Of a DNA stretch of 64,000 nt, positions 45,314-54,514 are shown piece by piece. This DNA is from Bacillus paramycoides (GTDB lineage Bacteria > Bacillota > Bacilli > Bacillales > Bacillaceae_G): contig NZ_MAOI01000048.1 of the NCBI RefSeq assembly GCF_001884235.1, positions 16,978 through 80,977 of the forward strand, in the 5' to 3' direction. Numbering within the stretch: position 1 is the first letter of the stretch; the number at the start of each line of letters is the position of its first letter. The translations under genes and the position numbers were made by a program. The notes under the pieces are model-generated. The model saw nothing but the letters and a program-made list of their open reading frames with translations. It did no database searches and was not told the DNA's origin.

Positions 45314-46423
45314 ATGAAAATTACAGCTATTCATATTTACGCGATTCGTTTACCGCTTCGCAATCCATTTGTTATTAGTTATGGCTCTTACCCTGATATG
45401 CCTTCTATTATCGTCAAAATGGAAACAAATGAAGGGATTGTCGGTTACGGTGAAGGTGTTGCCGATGATCACGTTACAGGTGAATCATGGGAAAGCACTT
45501 TTCATGTTTTAAAACATACACTAGCTCCTGCTCTTATCGGGCAAAATCCAATGAATATCGAAAAAATACACGATATGATGAACAATACGATTTACGGTGT
45601 TCCTACAGCGAAAGCTGCAATTGATATCGCTTGTTTTGATGTAATGGGCAAAAAATTAAACCAACCTGTATATCAATTAATTGGCGGACGATACCATGAA
45701 GAATTTCCTGTCACTCACGTCTTAAGTATCGCCGATCCTGAAGATATGGCCGAAGAAGCTGCTTCCATGATTAAAAAAGGTTACCAATCTTTCAAAATGA
45801 AAGTCGGTACGAATGTACAAGAAGATGTAAAAAGAATTGAAGCTGTCCGTGAGCGTGTAGGAAATGATATCGCTATTCGCGTTGATGTAAACCAAGGATG
45901 GAAAAATAGCGCGAACACATTAACAGCACTTCGTTCATTAGGACATTTAAACATCGACTGGATTGAACAACCTGTTATAGCGGATGATATTGACGCAATG
46001 GCTCATATTCGTTCTAAAACAGACCTTCCGCTTATGATTGATGAAGGATTAAAAAGCTCTCGTGAAATGCGCCAAATTATTAAATTAGAAGCTGCTGATA
46101 AAGTGAATATAAAACTAATGAAATGCGGCGGCATATACCCAGCTGTAAAACTTGCTCATCAAGCGGAAATGGCAGGCATTGAATGCCAAGTTGGATCTAT
46201 GGTCGAATCATCCGTTGCCTCTTCCGCAGGATTCCATATTGCTTTCTCAAAAAAAATCATTACTAGCGTCGAACTAACAGGACCATTAAAATTTACGAAA
46301 GACATTGGGGACTTACATTACGACGTACCATTTATTCGCTTAAACGAAAAGCCGGGACTCGGCATTGAAATAAACGAAACTACATTACAAGAACTAACCG
46401 TCTTTCAAGACGTTGTACGCTAA
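45314..46423 (+). CDS. Enolase-superfamily racemase, probably N-succinyl amino acid racemase
   Basis: A 369-residue muconate-lactonizing-subgroup enzyme. The catalytic lysines are Lys161/Lys163 in FKMKVG and Lys267 in KVNIKLMKCGG. Metal ligands are Asp191 (RVDVNQGW), Glu218 (WIEQP) and Asp243 (LMIDEG). Proteins like this are often labelled L-Ala-D/L-Glu epimerase, but a B. cereus member of this group has been shown to racemise N-succinyl-Arg/Lys; adjacent acyltransferase and deacylase genes fit that role better than dipeptide recycling. AGGACGGGAAC precedes the ATG. Substrate remains an inference. Confidence 0.88.
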   Translation: MKITAIHIYAIRLPLRNPFVISYGSYPDMPSIIVKMETNEGIVGYGEGVADDHVTGESWESTFHVLKHTLAPALIGQNPMNIEKIHDMMNNTIYGVPTAKAAIDIACFDVMGKKLNQPVYQLIGGRYHEEFPVTHVLSIADPEDMAEEAASMIKKGYQSFKMKVGTNVQEDVKRIEAVRERVGNDIAIRVDVNQGWKNSANTLTALRSLGHLNIDWIEQPVIADDIDAMAHIRSKTDLPLMIDEGLKSSREMRQIIKLEAADKVNIKLMKCGGIYPAVKLAHQAEMAGIECQVGSMVESSVASSAGFHIAFSKKIITSVELTGPLKFTKDIGDLHYDVPFIRLNEKPGLGIEINETTLQELTVFQDVVR

Positions 46424-46437
46424 AGGAGGACTAACGC

Positions 46438-47133
46438 ATGACGGTTCTATACGAAGGAACATTAAAACAAAACAGCGAGCCATTTCACGTTACATTATTA
46501 GCTCTAGAACATATCGAACAAATCTTATCACTACAAAACGTTGTAATTGAAGCATTAGAAGAGAAAGGTCGTTTACAACCACTCTCGCTAGAAGAGTTTC
46601 AATACATTCTAGAAGGAAACGGCATGATGATCGGAGCCTTTATAGAAAAAGAGCTCATCGCATTTCGTGCCCTACTCGCCCCTCCTATTGACGATGAGCA
46701 TTTAGGACTTGATATCGGCCTATCCGAAAGCGAACTACACCGCGTTATCTATCAAGAAATCTCAAATGTTCACCCGAACTGTCGCGGAAATGGCATGCAA
46801 AAAATATTAGCGACAGTCATCATGGACGAATTACAAAAAGAAGATAGCAAATACGATTACGTTTGCTGCACCGTTGCACCTTTTAACATTCCTAGTTTAA
46901 AGGATAAGTTTGCGCAAGGAATGGAAATTGCTGCGCTGAAGGAGAAATATGGCGGTAGTATGCGGTATGTTTTTGTGAAGACGTTGCGTATAGATAAAGA
47001 AAGCGATTGGACGGATGTTAAGAGTGTTCCGATGAGTGACGCCAGTGAACAGCAGACGTTAATTTCAAAAGATTATCGTGGATACGCAATGGTGAAAATA
47101 GACGAAGATTTTATTGTGAAGTTTGGGCGTTAA
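46438..47133 (+). CDS. GNAT family N-acyltransferase
   Basis: A 231-residue protein with a GNAT acyl-CoA motif VHPNCRGNGMQKIL (motif A, residues ~111-124) and a preceding strand GMMIGAFIEKELIAF. It starts 14 bp after the racemase stop with AAAGGAGGACTAACGC, so the two are cotranscribed. By context it could add the acyl (for example succinyl) group to an amino acid that the racemase then acts on. Base composition changes slightly in the last third, but the frame is intact. Confidence 0.85.
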   Translation: MTVLYEGTLKQNSEPFHVTLLALEHIEQILSLQNVVIEALEEKGRLQPLSLEEFQYILEGNGMMIGAFIEKELIAFRALLAPPIDDEHLGLDIGLSESELHRVIYQEISNVHPNCRGNGMQKILATVIMDELQKEDSKYDYVCCTVAPFNIPSLKDKFAQGMEIAALKEKYGGSMRYVFVKTLRIDKESDWTDVKSVPMSDASEQQTLISKDYRGYAMVKIDEDFIVKFGR

Positions 47134-47152
47134 TTTATATGCAAAAAGAAGA

Positions 47153-47199
47153 GGATGTCACCTCGTCGAATTCTTTGACTAGGTGACATCCCTTTTTAT
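47153..47199 (+). terminator. Terminator after GNAT gene
   Basis: GGATGTCACCT and AGGTGACATCC form a perfect 11-bp stem with a 17-nt loop and TTTTTATT tail. Confidence 0.85.
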
Positions 47200-47257
47200 T
47201 CTCTTCTTGGTGAACGATGCCATAGTAAATGAAATTATATCAGCGGTTTTTCGAATA

Positions 47258-47276
47258 TATCGATTTACCGACAAAT
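47258..47276. repeat. Right copy of 19-nt direct repeat
   Basis: TATCGATTTACCGACAAAT matches 43911-43929 except at one base and lies just beyond the end of the acyltransferase transcription unit. Confidence 0.55.
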
Positions 47277-47307
47277 ATTGACAGTAATAGCAACCTATAT
47301 TATAAGA

Positions 47308-47346
47308 GGAAGCTGTTCCAAAAGGTCTTTTCAGACAGCTTCTTCT
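47308..47346 (-). terminator. Terminator after YgjP-like metallopeptidase gene
   Basis: GAAGCTGT and ACAGCTTC form a stem with a long loop that has its own A/T pairing (AAAGG...CCTTTT); the tail on the minus strand is CTCTTATAAT, so it is moderate. Confidence 0.5.
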
Positions 47347-47369
47347 TCTTTAAACAATAATATGCACTA

Positions 47370-48077
47370 CTAAACCGTCATCTTCCAACTCGATAACGCT
47401 AACCAGTTTTCCATTTCCTTATAATCAGGCATTATCTTCCCGACAAGTCGCCAAAAAGAACGATCATGATTTAAATGAACCATATGACACATTTCATGAA
47501 CAACTACATAATCAATTACCCGCTGTGGTGCCATTGCTAGCTTCCAATTGAATGTTAGCTGTAGATTTGAATCACAAGTTCCCCACGTACGGCTACTATC
47601 TGTAATACGAATGGAGCGCGGTTTTGTTTTAAAGTTACTTTGATGCGCTTTAATACTTTTCTCCACTAACGCCTTGCACTGCTTATAGTAAAATCGTTTT
47701 AAAGCTTGTTGTATTTTCTCATCCTTAAGCTCTTTCACATAAATATGTAGCTTATCTCCTTCAAACACTGCATTGTCTTGCGTAATACTTGCATCTTGAG
47801 AAATCTGTATCGGATACGTGTTTCCTAAATACAGAAAACCCTCTCCTTGATCATAAGCCTTTTCCTGTGGGCCACGCACTCTCTCCTGCATTTCTTTACG
47901 TGTTTTTTGAATCCAATCCCATTTTTCTTCTAACAACTGGATTATATATTCAACAGGTGTCCCTTTCGGAGCTTGTACTTCCACATTCCCGTAAGAATCT
48001 ACATAAAGACGTACTGATTTTTTCTTTTTATAATTTATATGAAAATTAATTGTCTCACCTAAATATGTATGTACCAT
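47370..48077 (-). CDS. YgjP-like metallopeptidase domain protein (DUF45/M48-like)
   Basis: A 235-residue protein with zinc motif VVHEMCHMVHLNH (HEXXH plus a distal His, about residues 188-200) and the family segment RITDSSRTWGTCDSNLQLTFNWKLAM shown by its key residues RTWG and NWKL. The N-terminus is beta-rich with a basic patch (NYKKKKSVRLYVD). No signal peptide is seen, so it is cytoplasmic. TTAGGTGATGAA precedes the ATG. Cellular target is unknown. Confidence 0.9.
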   Translation of the reverse strand: MVHTYLGETINFHINYKKKKSVRLYVDSYGNVEVQAPKGTPVEYIIQLLEEKWDWIQKTRKEMQERVRGPQEKAYDQGEGFLYLGNTYPIQISQDASITQDNAVFEGDKLHIYVKELKDEKIQQALKRFYYKQCKALVEKSIKAHQSNFKTKPRSIRITDSSRTWGTCDSNLQLTFNWKLAMAPQRVIDYVVVHEMCHMVHLNHDRSFWRLVGKIMPDYKEMENWLALSSWKMTV

Positions 48078-48116
48078 TTCATCACCTAACGTATTCGTTC
48101 ATAATTATTTTTACAA

Positions 48117-48152
48117 ATAAAAAAGAGTAGGATACAAACGTCCTACTCTACC
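48117..48152 (-). terminator. Terminator after DUF1456 gene
   Basis: GAGTAGGA and TCCTACTC form an 8-bp stem followed by TTTTTT on the minus strand. Confidence 0.85.
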
Positions 48153-48192
48153 TATTATATCATTTACTACTTTACCATAAATGTTACAATGC

Positions 48193-48711
48193 TTATCCTC
48201 TATACTTTACAGCTAATCCCTTAATGAAATTCCTTGCGTATCTATCGCCGCACTCTTTGTAATTCTTATGGCCTTTCTTTCTTAATAAGGCGCCTAACTC
48301 TCCTTTTGTCACCTTAACTCCTACACTGTCTAATATATCAAGCACATCCTCACTCGTTAAAGATAGTGCTATTTTCATTTTCTTTAAAAGAAGATTATTA
48401 GCGCTCTCATTGCTCTGTACAGGTGCCGGTTGCCCTGGTTTCGGATCTTGCTTCCCTCTTTTTAAAGTAATAAATCCATTTAAAAATGCCTCTAACATCA
48501 TCATATCGCATGTTAATACGTACTCATCTTCGATTACATCAGCATTTTCAGCTTCATGCTGAGGAGCTTTCTTTATTTTTGTAAGCATATCAACTACTTC
48601 TTCTTTCGTTACTTCCATGCCACCAAGTTTAAAGATTTCCACCATATCTATATCTTTTATATCCATAGCATATCTTACTCTTTTTAATATATCGTTGTTG
48701 CTCATTGCCAT
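48193..48711 (-). CDS. DUF1456 family protein (YehS-like)
   Basis: A 172-residue protein of two related ~70-residue helical repeats: MSNNDILKRVRYAMDIKD...EVVDML and LLLKKMKIALSLTSEDVLDIL...GELGALLRKKGHKNY. This duplication is the hallmark of DUF1456, whose function is unknown. A flexible Pro/Gln linker (PKPGQPAPVQSN) joins them. AGGAGG lies 7 nt before the ATG. It is monocistronic. Confidence 0.9.
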   Translation of the reverse strand: MAMSNNDILKRVRYAMDIKDIDMVEIFKLGGMEVTKEEVVDMLTKIKKAPQHEAENADVIEDEYVLTCDMMMLEAFLNGFITLKRGKQDPKPGQPAPVQSNESANNLLLKKMKIALSLTSEDVLDILDSVGVKVTKGELGALLRKKGHKNYKECGDRYARNFIKGLAVKYRG

Positions 48712-48939
48712 TGTTTTGCCTCCTGAAATGTTAATTATTTATACAGCTGTTAAAGTTTATCCTTTAACATGCTTTAAACTATCATGCTTAATATAGCTTT
48801 TTAGTTAATGTCCGCTAAATTAATACTTTAACATTTTAAAGATAGGTTTTATAGTCTTACCAGAACTTTTCTCCATCATTGTATCTATTTTGTTGTATGC
48901 TTATAAAAAGATTTCACTCATAACATTAACTAAAAGAAA

Positions 48940-48974
48940 AAACAGTGCTTTGATTTCTCAAATACACTGTTCTT
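48940..48974 (-). terminator. Terminator downstream of short ORF after dus gene
   Basis: AACAGTG and CACTGTT form a 7-bp stem followed by TTTTTTC on the minus strand. Confidence 0.7.
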
Positions 48975-48988
48975 TTCCAGCTCTACAC

Positions 48989-49156
48989 TTATTTTAAACG
49001 CAACCAAACCACACACTCCACATATGCAGAGCGTACATGGCAACACAAGGGTGCTGGCTGGCTTATTACATTCTTAAAGCCTTTTTCTTTCAGTTGCCAT
49101 TTGCAAAGGAACCAGCAACTAAATAAAACAAATACCCATAAATTAACGTAACTCAT
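48989..49156 (-). CDS. Short ORF (55 aa) resembling the RlmCD C-terminus
   Basis: A 55-codon frame begins with ATG 20 bp after the tRNA-dihydrouridine synthase stop, behind AGAGGGGA. Its first ~18 residues are hydrophobic (MSYVNLWVFVLFSCWFLC). The remainder, KEKGFKNVISQPAPLC... to YVECVVWLRLK, resembles the last ~35 residues of the RlmCD protein encoded 1.5 kb upstream ([12 protein letters not shown]... to [11 protein letters not shown]). It is probably a decayed duplicate tail or a chance-preserved fragment, but it has an intact start, stop and terminator, so it may be translated. Confidence 0.45.
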   Translation of the reverse strand: MSYVNLWVFVLFSCWFLCKWQLKEKGFKNVISQPAPLCCHVRSAYVECVVWLRLK

Positions 49157-49176
49157 TCCCCTCTACCTTTTGAGAG

Positions 49177-50166
49177 TTACACCGTTTCACTATCCCCAGC
49201 CTCATCAACACTCTCTTCAAACTTATCAAGCAATGCACGCACTTCATCTGTTGATTTCGTGCTCATCAATTGATTTCTTAATTCAGCAGCTCCGTGGAAT
49301 CCTTTGACATAAATTTTGAAAAAGCGATGAAGCCCTGTGATTGAACGTGGTAGTACTTCTTCATATTGATCTTGAAGATCAAGCTGTAGTCTTAAAAGAT
49401 CAAGGTGTTCTTTACTGCTATGCTCTCTCGGCTCTTTTTCAAAAGCAAACGGATTTTTAAAGATACCTCGCCCGATCATAACGCCATCAATACCATATTT
49501 TTCAGCAAGTTCCATCCCAGTTTGACGGTCAGGGATGTCTCCATTGATTGTTAGTAGCGTATTTGGTGCGATACGGTCACGTAATTTTTTGATCTCCGGA
49601 ATTAGCTCCCAATGCGCATCTACTTGGCTCATTTCTTCTCTTGTACGTAAATGAATAGAAAGGTTTGCAATATCTTGTTTGAAAATATGCGTTAACCAAT
49701 CCTCCCACTCATTTAACTCTTTAAAGCCAAGTCTTGTTTTTACGCTGACAGGCAGTCCACCCGCTTTTGCTGCTTGAATAAGTTCTGCCGCAACATCTGG
49801 ACGTAGAATAAGGCCACTACCTTTTCCTCTCGATGCCACATTCGGTACCGGGCAGCCCATATTAATATCGATGCCTTTAAATCCTAGCTCCGCCATACCA
49901 ATACTCATTTGACGGAAATATTCAGGATTATCTCCCCAAATATGTGCCACCATTGGCTGTTCATCTTCTGTAAAAATCAAACGGCCACGCACACTTTTCA
50001 TGCCCTCTGGATGACAATAGCTGTCCGAGTTTGTAAACTCTGTGAAAAATACATCCGGTCGACCGGCTTCACTTACTACGTGACGAAAAACAACGTCTGT
50101 CACATCTTCCATTGGTGCAAGTACAAAAAATGGTCGTGGTAAATCACGCCAAAAATTATCTATCAT
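49177..50166 (-). CDS. tRNA-dihydrouridine synthase (DusC-like)
   Basis: A ~329-residue FMN TIM-barrel enzyme that reduces uridine to dihydrouridine in t[16 protein letters not shown] is the FMN/phosphate start region, [13 protein letters not shown] holds the catalytic Cys, VSVKTRLGF and [10 protein letters not shown] are flavin-site segments, and [13 protein letters not shown] is the phosphate loop. The C-terminal helical domain binds tRNA. The start is not well marked: AGAGGA lies 12 nt before ATG 50166, and an in-frame GTG is at 50187. B. subtilis has other Dus proteins; which uridine is modified is unknown. Confidence 0.92.
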   Translation of the reverse strand: MIDNFWRDLPRPFFVLAPMEDVTDVVFRHVVSEAGRPDVFFTEFTNSDSYCHPEGMKSVRGRLIFTEDEQPMVAHIWGDNPEYFRQMSIGMAELGFKGIDINMGCPVPNVASRGKGSGLILRPDVAAELIQAAKAGGLPVSVKTRLGFKELNEWEDWLTHIFKQDIANLSIHLRTREEMSQVDAHWELIPEIKKLRDRIAPNTLLTINGDIPDRQTGMELAEKYGIDGVMIGRGIFKNPFAFEKEPREHSSKEHLDLLRLQLDLQDQYEEVLPRSITGLHRFFKIYVKGFHGAAELRNQLMSTKSTDEVRALLDKFEESVDEAGDSETV

Positions 50167-50336
50167 TTCAAACTCAAATCCTCTCACTATGAATACAACT
50201 TCAAAATCTCAGTCAAAAAATATAAAGCCAACTGTTACAATAGCTTATTATCAAACACCAGTGTATTTGGACATTTATAATTTGTGAAAATCAGCAATGT
50301 TTATTTTAACTAAAATCGTTGCTGAATGGTATTTTT

Positions 50337-50494
50337 ATAAAGTGAAACTTTAATCAGTGGGGGTTTTCTTCATCCCCCACTGATTATTAGTTGAACCAAT
50401 CGGGCTTTTACGGGCCGTTGATCCCCCACCTAACTTCTTTGCTTTCGCTGAATTTTGAGGTAGGGGTCTTACTGCCCGCAAATAGCGGGATAAA
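50337..50494 (+). repeat. bcr1-type repeat, copy 1
   Basis: A 158-bp element begins ATAAAGTGAAACTTTAATCA, contains GTGGGGG...CCCCCAC, CGGGCTTTTACGGGCC and CACCTAACTTCTTTGC blocks, and ends GCGGGATAAA. Both ends carry ATAAA/TTTAT, as known for bcr1 in the B. cereus group. It fills most of the gap between the dus and rlmCD genes; no other gene is seen in 50167-50541. Confidence 0.85.
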
Positions 50495-50541
50495 CCAAAA
50501 AGCAGATGGTATAGATTTTTTCTATATCAACTGCTTTTCTA

Positions 50542-51918
50542 TTATACCAACTTAAGCCAAGCCACACACTCTACATGAGTAGTATGCGGGAACATATCAA
50601 CAGGCTGTACTTCCTGCGTTTTATATCCGCCTTCTTCTAATGCTTTTAAGTCACGTGCTAATGTTGCTGGGTTACATGATACGTATACGACGCGTTTTGG
50701 CTTCATGTCGATGATTGTGTTTAGTAATGCTTCGTCACAGCCTTTACGCGGTGGGTCAACGACCATTGTATCGGCGATTACGCCTTCTTTGTACCATTTT
50801 GGAATGACTACTTCTGCTTCTCCTACACCGAATTCAGCGTTTGTCATGTTGTTTAGTGCTGCGTTTCTGTTTGCATCTTCAATTGCTTCTGGAACAATTT
50901 CAACACCGTATACTTTTTTCGCTTTTTGCGCTAGGAATAAGGAGATTGATCCGATTCCGCAATATGCATCGATTACTGTTTCGTTACCATTTAATTTTGC
51001 GTATTCTAACGTTTTATCGTATAGTACTTTCGTTTGTTCTGGGTTTACTTGATAGAATGAACGTGCTGAAATCGCAAATTTAATGTCACCGATAAAGTCA
51101 TAAATATATTCTGATCCATACAATACTGTTGTTGTATCTCCGAAGATTACGTTTGTACGTTTCGTGTTTACATTTTGAACGATTGATTTTACTTCTGGGA
51201 ATTTCGCTGCAATTTCTTCAATGATTGCTTTTTTGTTTGGTAATTCCGCTGTACGTGTAATGAAGACAAGCATAATTTCCCCTGTTACTTGTCCGTAACG
51301 AGCCATTACGTGGCGAAGCGTTCCTTTGTTACGCTCTTCGTTGTACGCCGAGATACCGTGCTTTTCACAAATACGTTTTACTTCTTGAATAAGTGTATCG
51401 TTTTCTTCTGCCTGAATTAAGCATGATTCCATATTAATGATGTCATGCGTTCCTTGACGATAGAAACCAGCTACAAGTCCACCTTCACGTTCTCCAATCG
51501 GTACTTGTGCTTTATTACGATATACCCATGGGTTCTTCATGCCAAGTACAGGATGAACAGGAACATCGCTTAATCCACCGATGCGCTGCATAACGTCACG
51601 TACTTGTTTTTCTTTCGCTTTTAACTGTCCTTCATATGTTAAGTGCTGAAGCTGACAACCGCCGCACTGGCTGTATACTGGGCATTCTGCATCTTTACGA
51701 TATGGGCTCTCCGTATGAAGCTTCATTAAACGACCGAATGCAAAGTTTTTCTTCACTTTAATAATTTTAATTTGTGCCTCTTCACCTGGTAATCCGTTTT
51801 TAACGAAAATAGGATATCCTTTCACTTTCGCAACACCGGCACCATCATGTGTTAAATCTTCAAACACTACATCTATAAACTCGTTTTTTTCAACTGGTGG
51901 CGTCATTTTTGTACTCAT
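50542..51918 (-). CDS. rlmCD: 23S rRNA (uracil-C5)-methyltransferase RlmCD
   Basis: A 458-residue RNA m5U methyltransferase. It has an N-terminal TRAM domain, an iron-sulfur cluster motif with Cys in [14 protein letters not shown], the SAM motif [23 protein letters not shown] and the catalytic [14 protein letters not shown]. subtilis YefA/RlmCD methylates U747 and U1939; B. cereus group genomes also carry a second paralogue, so the exact site is not certain. AGAGGTCGGAAA fixes the ATG at 51918 (the frame runs 21 bp further). Confidence 0.93.
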   Translation of the reverse strand: MSTKMTPPVEKNEFIDVVFEDLTHDGAGVAKVKGYPIFVKNGLPGEEAQIKIIKVKKNFAFGRLMKLHTESPYRKDAECPVYSQCGGCQLQHLTYEGQLKAKEKQVRDVMQRIGGLSDVPVHPVLGMKNPWVYRNKAQVPIGEREGGLVAGFYRQGTHDIINMESCLIQAEENDTLIQEVKRICEKHGISAYNEERNKGTLRHVMARYGQVTGEIMLVFITRTAELPNKKAIIEEIAAKFPEVKSIVQNVNTKRTNVIFGDTTTVLYGSEYIYDFIGDIKFAISARSFYQVNPEQTKVLYDKTLEYAKLNGNETVIDAYCGIGSISLFLAQKAKKVYGVEIVPEAIEDANRNAALNNMTNAEFGVGEAEVVIPKWYKEGVIADTMVVDPPRKGCDEALLNTIIDMKPKRVVYVSCNPATLARDLKALEEGGYKTQEVQPVDMFPHTTHVECVAWLKLV

Positions 51919-52053
51919 TTTCCGACCTCTCTTTTTCATAACACTGCGTTACATTTTATCATACTTATATGGTCTATTTCTATTGGAAGAAAAAAAGCTA
52001 TTGACGATAGTTCTCTAGTAATGTTACGCTACTACTAATTTAATACGGACGAT

Positions 52054-52127
52054 GTTACCTCATATATACTTGATAATATGGATCGAGAGTTTCTACCCGG
52101 CAACCTTAAATTGCTGGACTATGGGGA
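52054..52127 (+). promoter_or_regulatory. Purine riboswitch (guanine class)
   Basis: The aptamer has CCTCATATA (P1), TTGATAATATGG, GAGAGTTTCTACCCGGCAACC and TAAATTGCTGGACTATGGGG. In the J3/1 segment the specificity base is C (GACTATG), which marks guanine/hypoxanthine rather than adenine binding. A terminator and a nucleoside transporter gene follow. Confidence 0.95.
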
Positions 52128-52152
52128 AAACTAATGAATATTAGCCTATGTA

Positions 52153-52218
52153 TAAAAAGACTCATATTGATTAGCTTTCTCTCATAGATGAAAGTGAATC
52201 CATATGGGTCTTTTTTTT
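52153..52218 (+). terminator. Purine riboswitch terminator
   Basis: AAAAAGACTCATAT and ATATGGGTCTTTTT form a stem closed by a long loop that contains a second small hairpin (AGCTTTCTCTCAT...ATGAAAG), then a run of T. Confidence 0.85.
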
Positions 52219-52342
52219 ATTTTTATTTTTCAAAAGGGTCAGACATCTTACGTATGACATAAAACCTCTTCATTTTATTTTTAGTAATATAACGAGCGTT
52301 TTATGTACAAACTTTATACGAACTTCTGAAAGGGGCAACTAC

Positions 52343-53539
52343 ATGCAATATGTAATGAGCATTATCGGCATTCTTGTCGTTTTAGGTTTATGTTTTGCTT
52401 TGTCAAACAACAAAAGTAAAATCAACTTCCGTGCAATTGCTATTATGATTGGTTTTCAAATTTTAATCGGTTGGTTTATGTTTGGCACAAAGATTGGTCA
52501 ACAAATCATTATTTTCATTGGTAAAGTTTTCAACAAACTAATTAAACTTGGTACGACAGGTGTCGATTTTCTCTTTAATGGAATTCAAAGAGATTTTGTC
52601 TTTTTCTTAAACGTATTATTAATTATCGTATTTTTCTCAGCACTACTTTCTATCTTTAGTTATTTAGGTGTTTTACCATTCATCGTTCGCGTTGTCGGCG
52701 GTGCAATTTCAAAAATTACTGGTTTACCACGCGTTGAATCATTCCACGCAGTAAACTCTGTATTCTTCGGTTCAAGTGAAGCGTTAATCGTTATTAAAAA
52801 CGATTTACAGCATTTTAATAAAAACCGTATGTTTATCATTTGTTGTTCTGCGATGAGCTCGGTTTCTGCTTCTGTTACAGCATCATACGTAATGATGTTA
52901 GATGCGAAATATGTACTAGCAGCTCTTCCGCTAAACTTGTTCTCAAGCTTAATCGTTTGTTCGTTATTAACACCAGTTGATACGAAAAAAGAAGATGAAG
53001 TAATTCAAAAATTTGATAGAACTCTATTCGGAGACAGCTTTATCGGTGCAATGATTAACGGTGCGCTCGACGGTTTAAAAGTAGCTGGTATCGTTGCCGC
53101 ATTAATGATCGCCTTTATCGGTGTTATGGAAGTTGTAAACTACGTAATCAGCGCAGCTTCAGGTGCAATGGGACATGCTGTTACGTTACAACAAATCTTC
53201 GGTTATATACTTGCTCCATTCGCATTCTTAATGGGTATCCCAACTCACGATATTATCCCAGCTGGTGGTATTATGGGTACGAAGATTGTCTTAAATGAAT
53301 TCGTAGCAATCCTTGATTTAAAAGGTGCTGCTGCAACATTATCTCCACGTACAGTTGGAATCGTTACCGTATTCTTAATTAGCTTCGCAAGTATTAGCCA
53401 AATTGGTGCGATCGTTGGTACAATCCGTGCCCTTTCTGAAAAACAAGGAAGCGTCGTATCTCAGTTTGGTTGGAAAATGCTATTTGCATCAACACTTGCT
53501 TCTATTTTATCTGCGACAATCGCTGGATTGTTTATTTAA
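52343..53539 (+). CDS. nupG: Purine nucleoside transporter, CNT family (NupG-like)
   Basis: A 398-residue concentrative nucleoside transporter with about ten membrane helices. Family segments include LPRVESFHAVNSVFFGSSEALI, SSVSASVTASYVMM and LMGIPTHDIIPAGGIMGTKIVLNEFVA (nucleoside-binding GIPTxD and NEF). GAAAGGGGCAACTAC precedes the ATG. A guanine riboswitch controls it, as for B. subtilis NupG (YxjA), which imports purine nucleosides, so the same substrate is likely here. Monocistronic. Confidence 0.9.
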   Translation: MQYVMSIIGILVVLGLCFALSNNKSKINFRAIAIMIGFQILIGWFMFGTKIGQQIIIFIGKVFNKLIKLGTTGVDFLFNGIQRDFVFFLNVLLIIVFFSALLSIFSYLGVLPFIVRVVGGAISKITGLPRVESFHAVNSVFFGSSEALIVIKNDLQHFNKNRMFIICCSAMSSVSASVTASYVMMLDAKYVLAALPLNLFSSLIVCSLLTPVDTKKEDEVIQKFDRTLFGDSFIGAMINGALDGLKVAGIVAALMIAFIGVMEVVNYVISAASGAMGHAVTLQQIFGYILAPFAFLMGIPTHDIIPAGGIMGTKIVLNEFVAILDLKGAAATLSPRTVGIVTVFLISFASISQIGAIVGTIRALSEKQGSVVSQFGWKMLFASTLASILSATIAGLFI

Positions 53540-53542
53540 TAA

Positions 53543-53580
53543 AAAAATCACCTTGGCTTAAACAGCAAGGTGATTTTTTA
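53543..53580. terminator. Terminator after nupG
   Basis: AAAATCACCTTG and CAAGGTGATTTT form a 12-bp stem with a 10-nt loop and T tail. Confidence 0.88.
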
Positions 53581-53590
53581 TTATTATCAT

Positions 53591-54298
53591 TTAAGAAACT
53601 GAAGAAAACTCTAGTGCCTCTTCCTTATTAATAATTTCTCCCTTATGTTTACCCTTCACCGAAATATCAATAATTGATTTATTTCCTGTTTCCAGTTTCC
53701 CTAAAGAAAACGTATATATTAAGCCATCTTTTTTTAGCATCCATCGTTTCCCGTGCCAAGGACCAGTTAACTTCTGTTCTGGCGATGCTATTATTTCTCC
53801 AAAATATTCACATTCTCCTAGAGATGTTTTTACTGTATTCTTCTCCGTATCAATAACTACATAGTTAAGAAGCTTTATACTTTCACTTGAAAAAATCTCT
53901 ACTTCATGATTACTTTTTTTCTTAAATTTCAGCTTTCCATCCTTTGTATTAACCAATTCACTTTGATCAATTGCATTTAGTACAAACTCATACTCTTCTT
54001 TTGTAACGCCGAAATTAGGATGATACGGAAAACTTTTTTTCTCTGCATGTTCTTCTACGTATTTTAAATACCAATCCATATTATTCGCTAGATGCTCTCT
54101 CATTCTTTGACCAATACTCCCTACCTTTTCAAGGGTATCTGGATCCATCTCCAGCGTCATAATATCCGCCGTTACTTCCGCATTCATAAGGTGTGACGGA
54201 ATATACTCCTCCACACTATTTGCTTTACTGACTTCACTTTGGCACCCTACTATGAATAGCATTATGAAAAGAATATATACTAATTTTCTATACTTCAT
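53591..54298 (-). CDS. Hypothetical lipoprotein, 235 aa
   Basis: A 235-residue protein I do not recognise. A short signal peptide ends in a clear lipobox (MLFIVGCQS; Cys near residue 19), so it is probably lipid-anchored outside the cell. The mature part is mixed alpha/beta with a central region that resembles no motif I know (HGKRWMLKKDGLIYTFSLGK). GTGAGGAACAGAA precedes the ATG. It is monocistronic; the neighbours give no hint of function. The 54299-54514 gap holds no gene. Confidence 0.8.
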   Translation of the reverse strand: MKYRKLVYILFIMLFIVGCQSEVSKANSVEEYIPSHLMNAEVTADIMTLEMDPDTLEKVGSIGQRMREHLANNMDWYLKYVEEHAEKKSFPYHPNFGVTKEEYEFVLNAIDQSELVNTKDGKLKFKKKSNHEVEIFSSESIKLLNYVVIDTEKNTVKTSLGECEYFGEIIASPEQKLTGPWHGKRWMLKKDGLIYTFSLGKLETGNKSIIDISVKGKHKGEIINKEEALEFSSVS

Positions 54299-54514
54299 TT
54301 CTGTTCCTCACTCCGTGCATCATTCTTACTTAAATTTATAGCGGTTTTTATTATAGTCCAAAATCCAGATATCTTAATAAAAACTACCCCTATATGCAAA
54401 ATTGCATATTAATAAACCTTTCTCTTACTTTAAAATTAGCTTAAAACATTTACCAAAATATACAAATTACAAACAACAAATGTTATAATTTGTAAAAATA
54501 TATTGGAGGACTTT

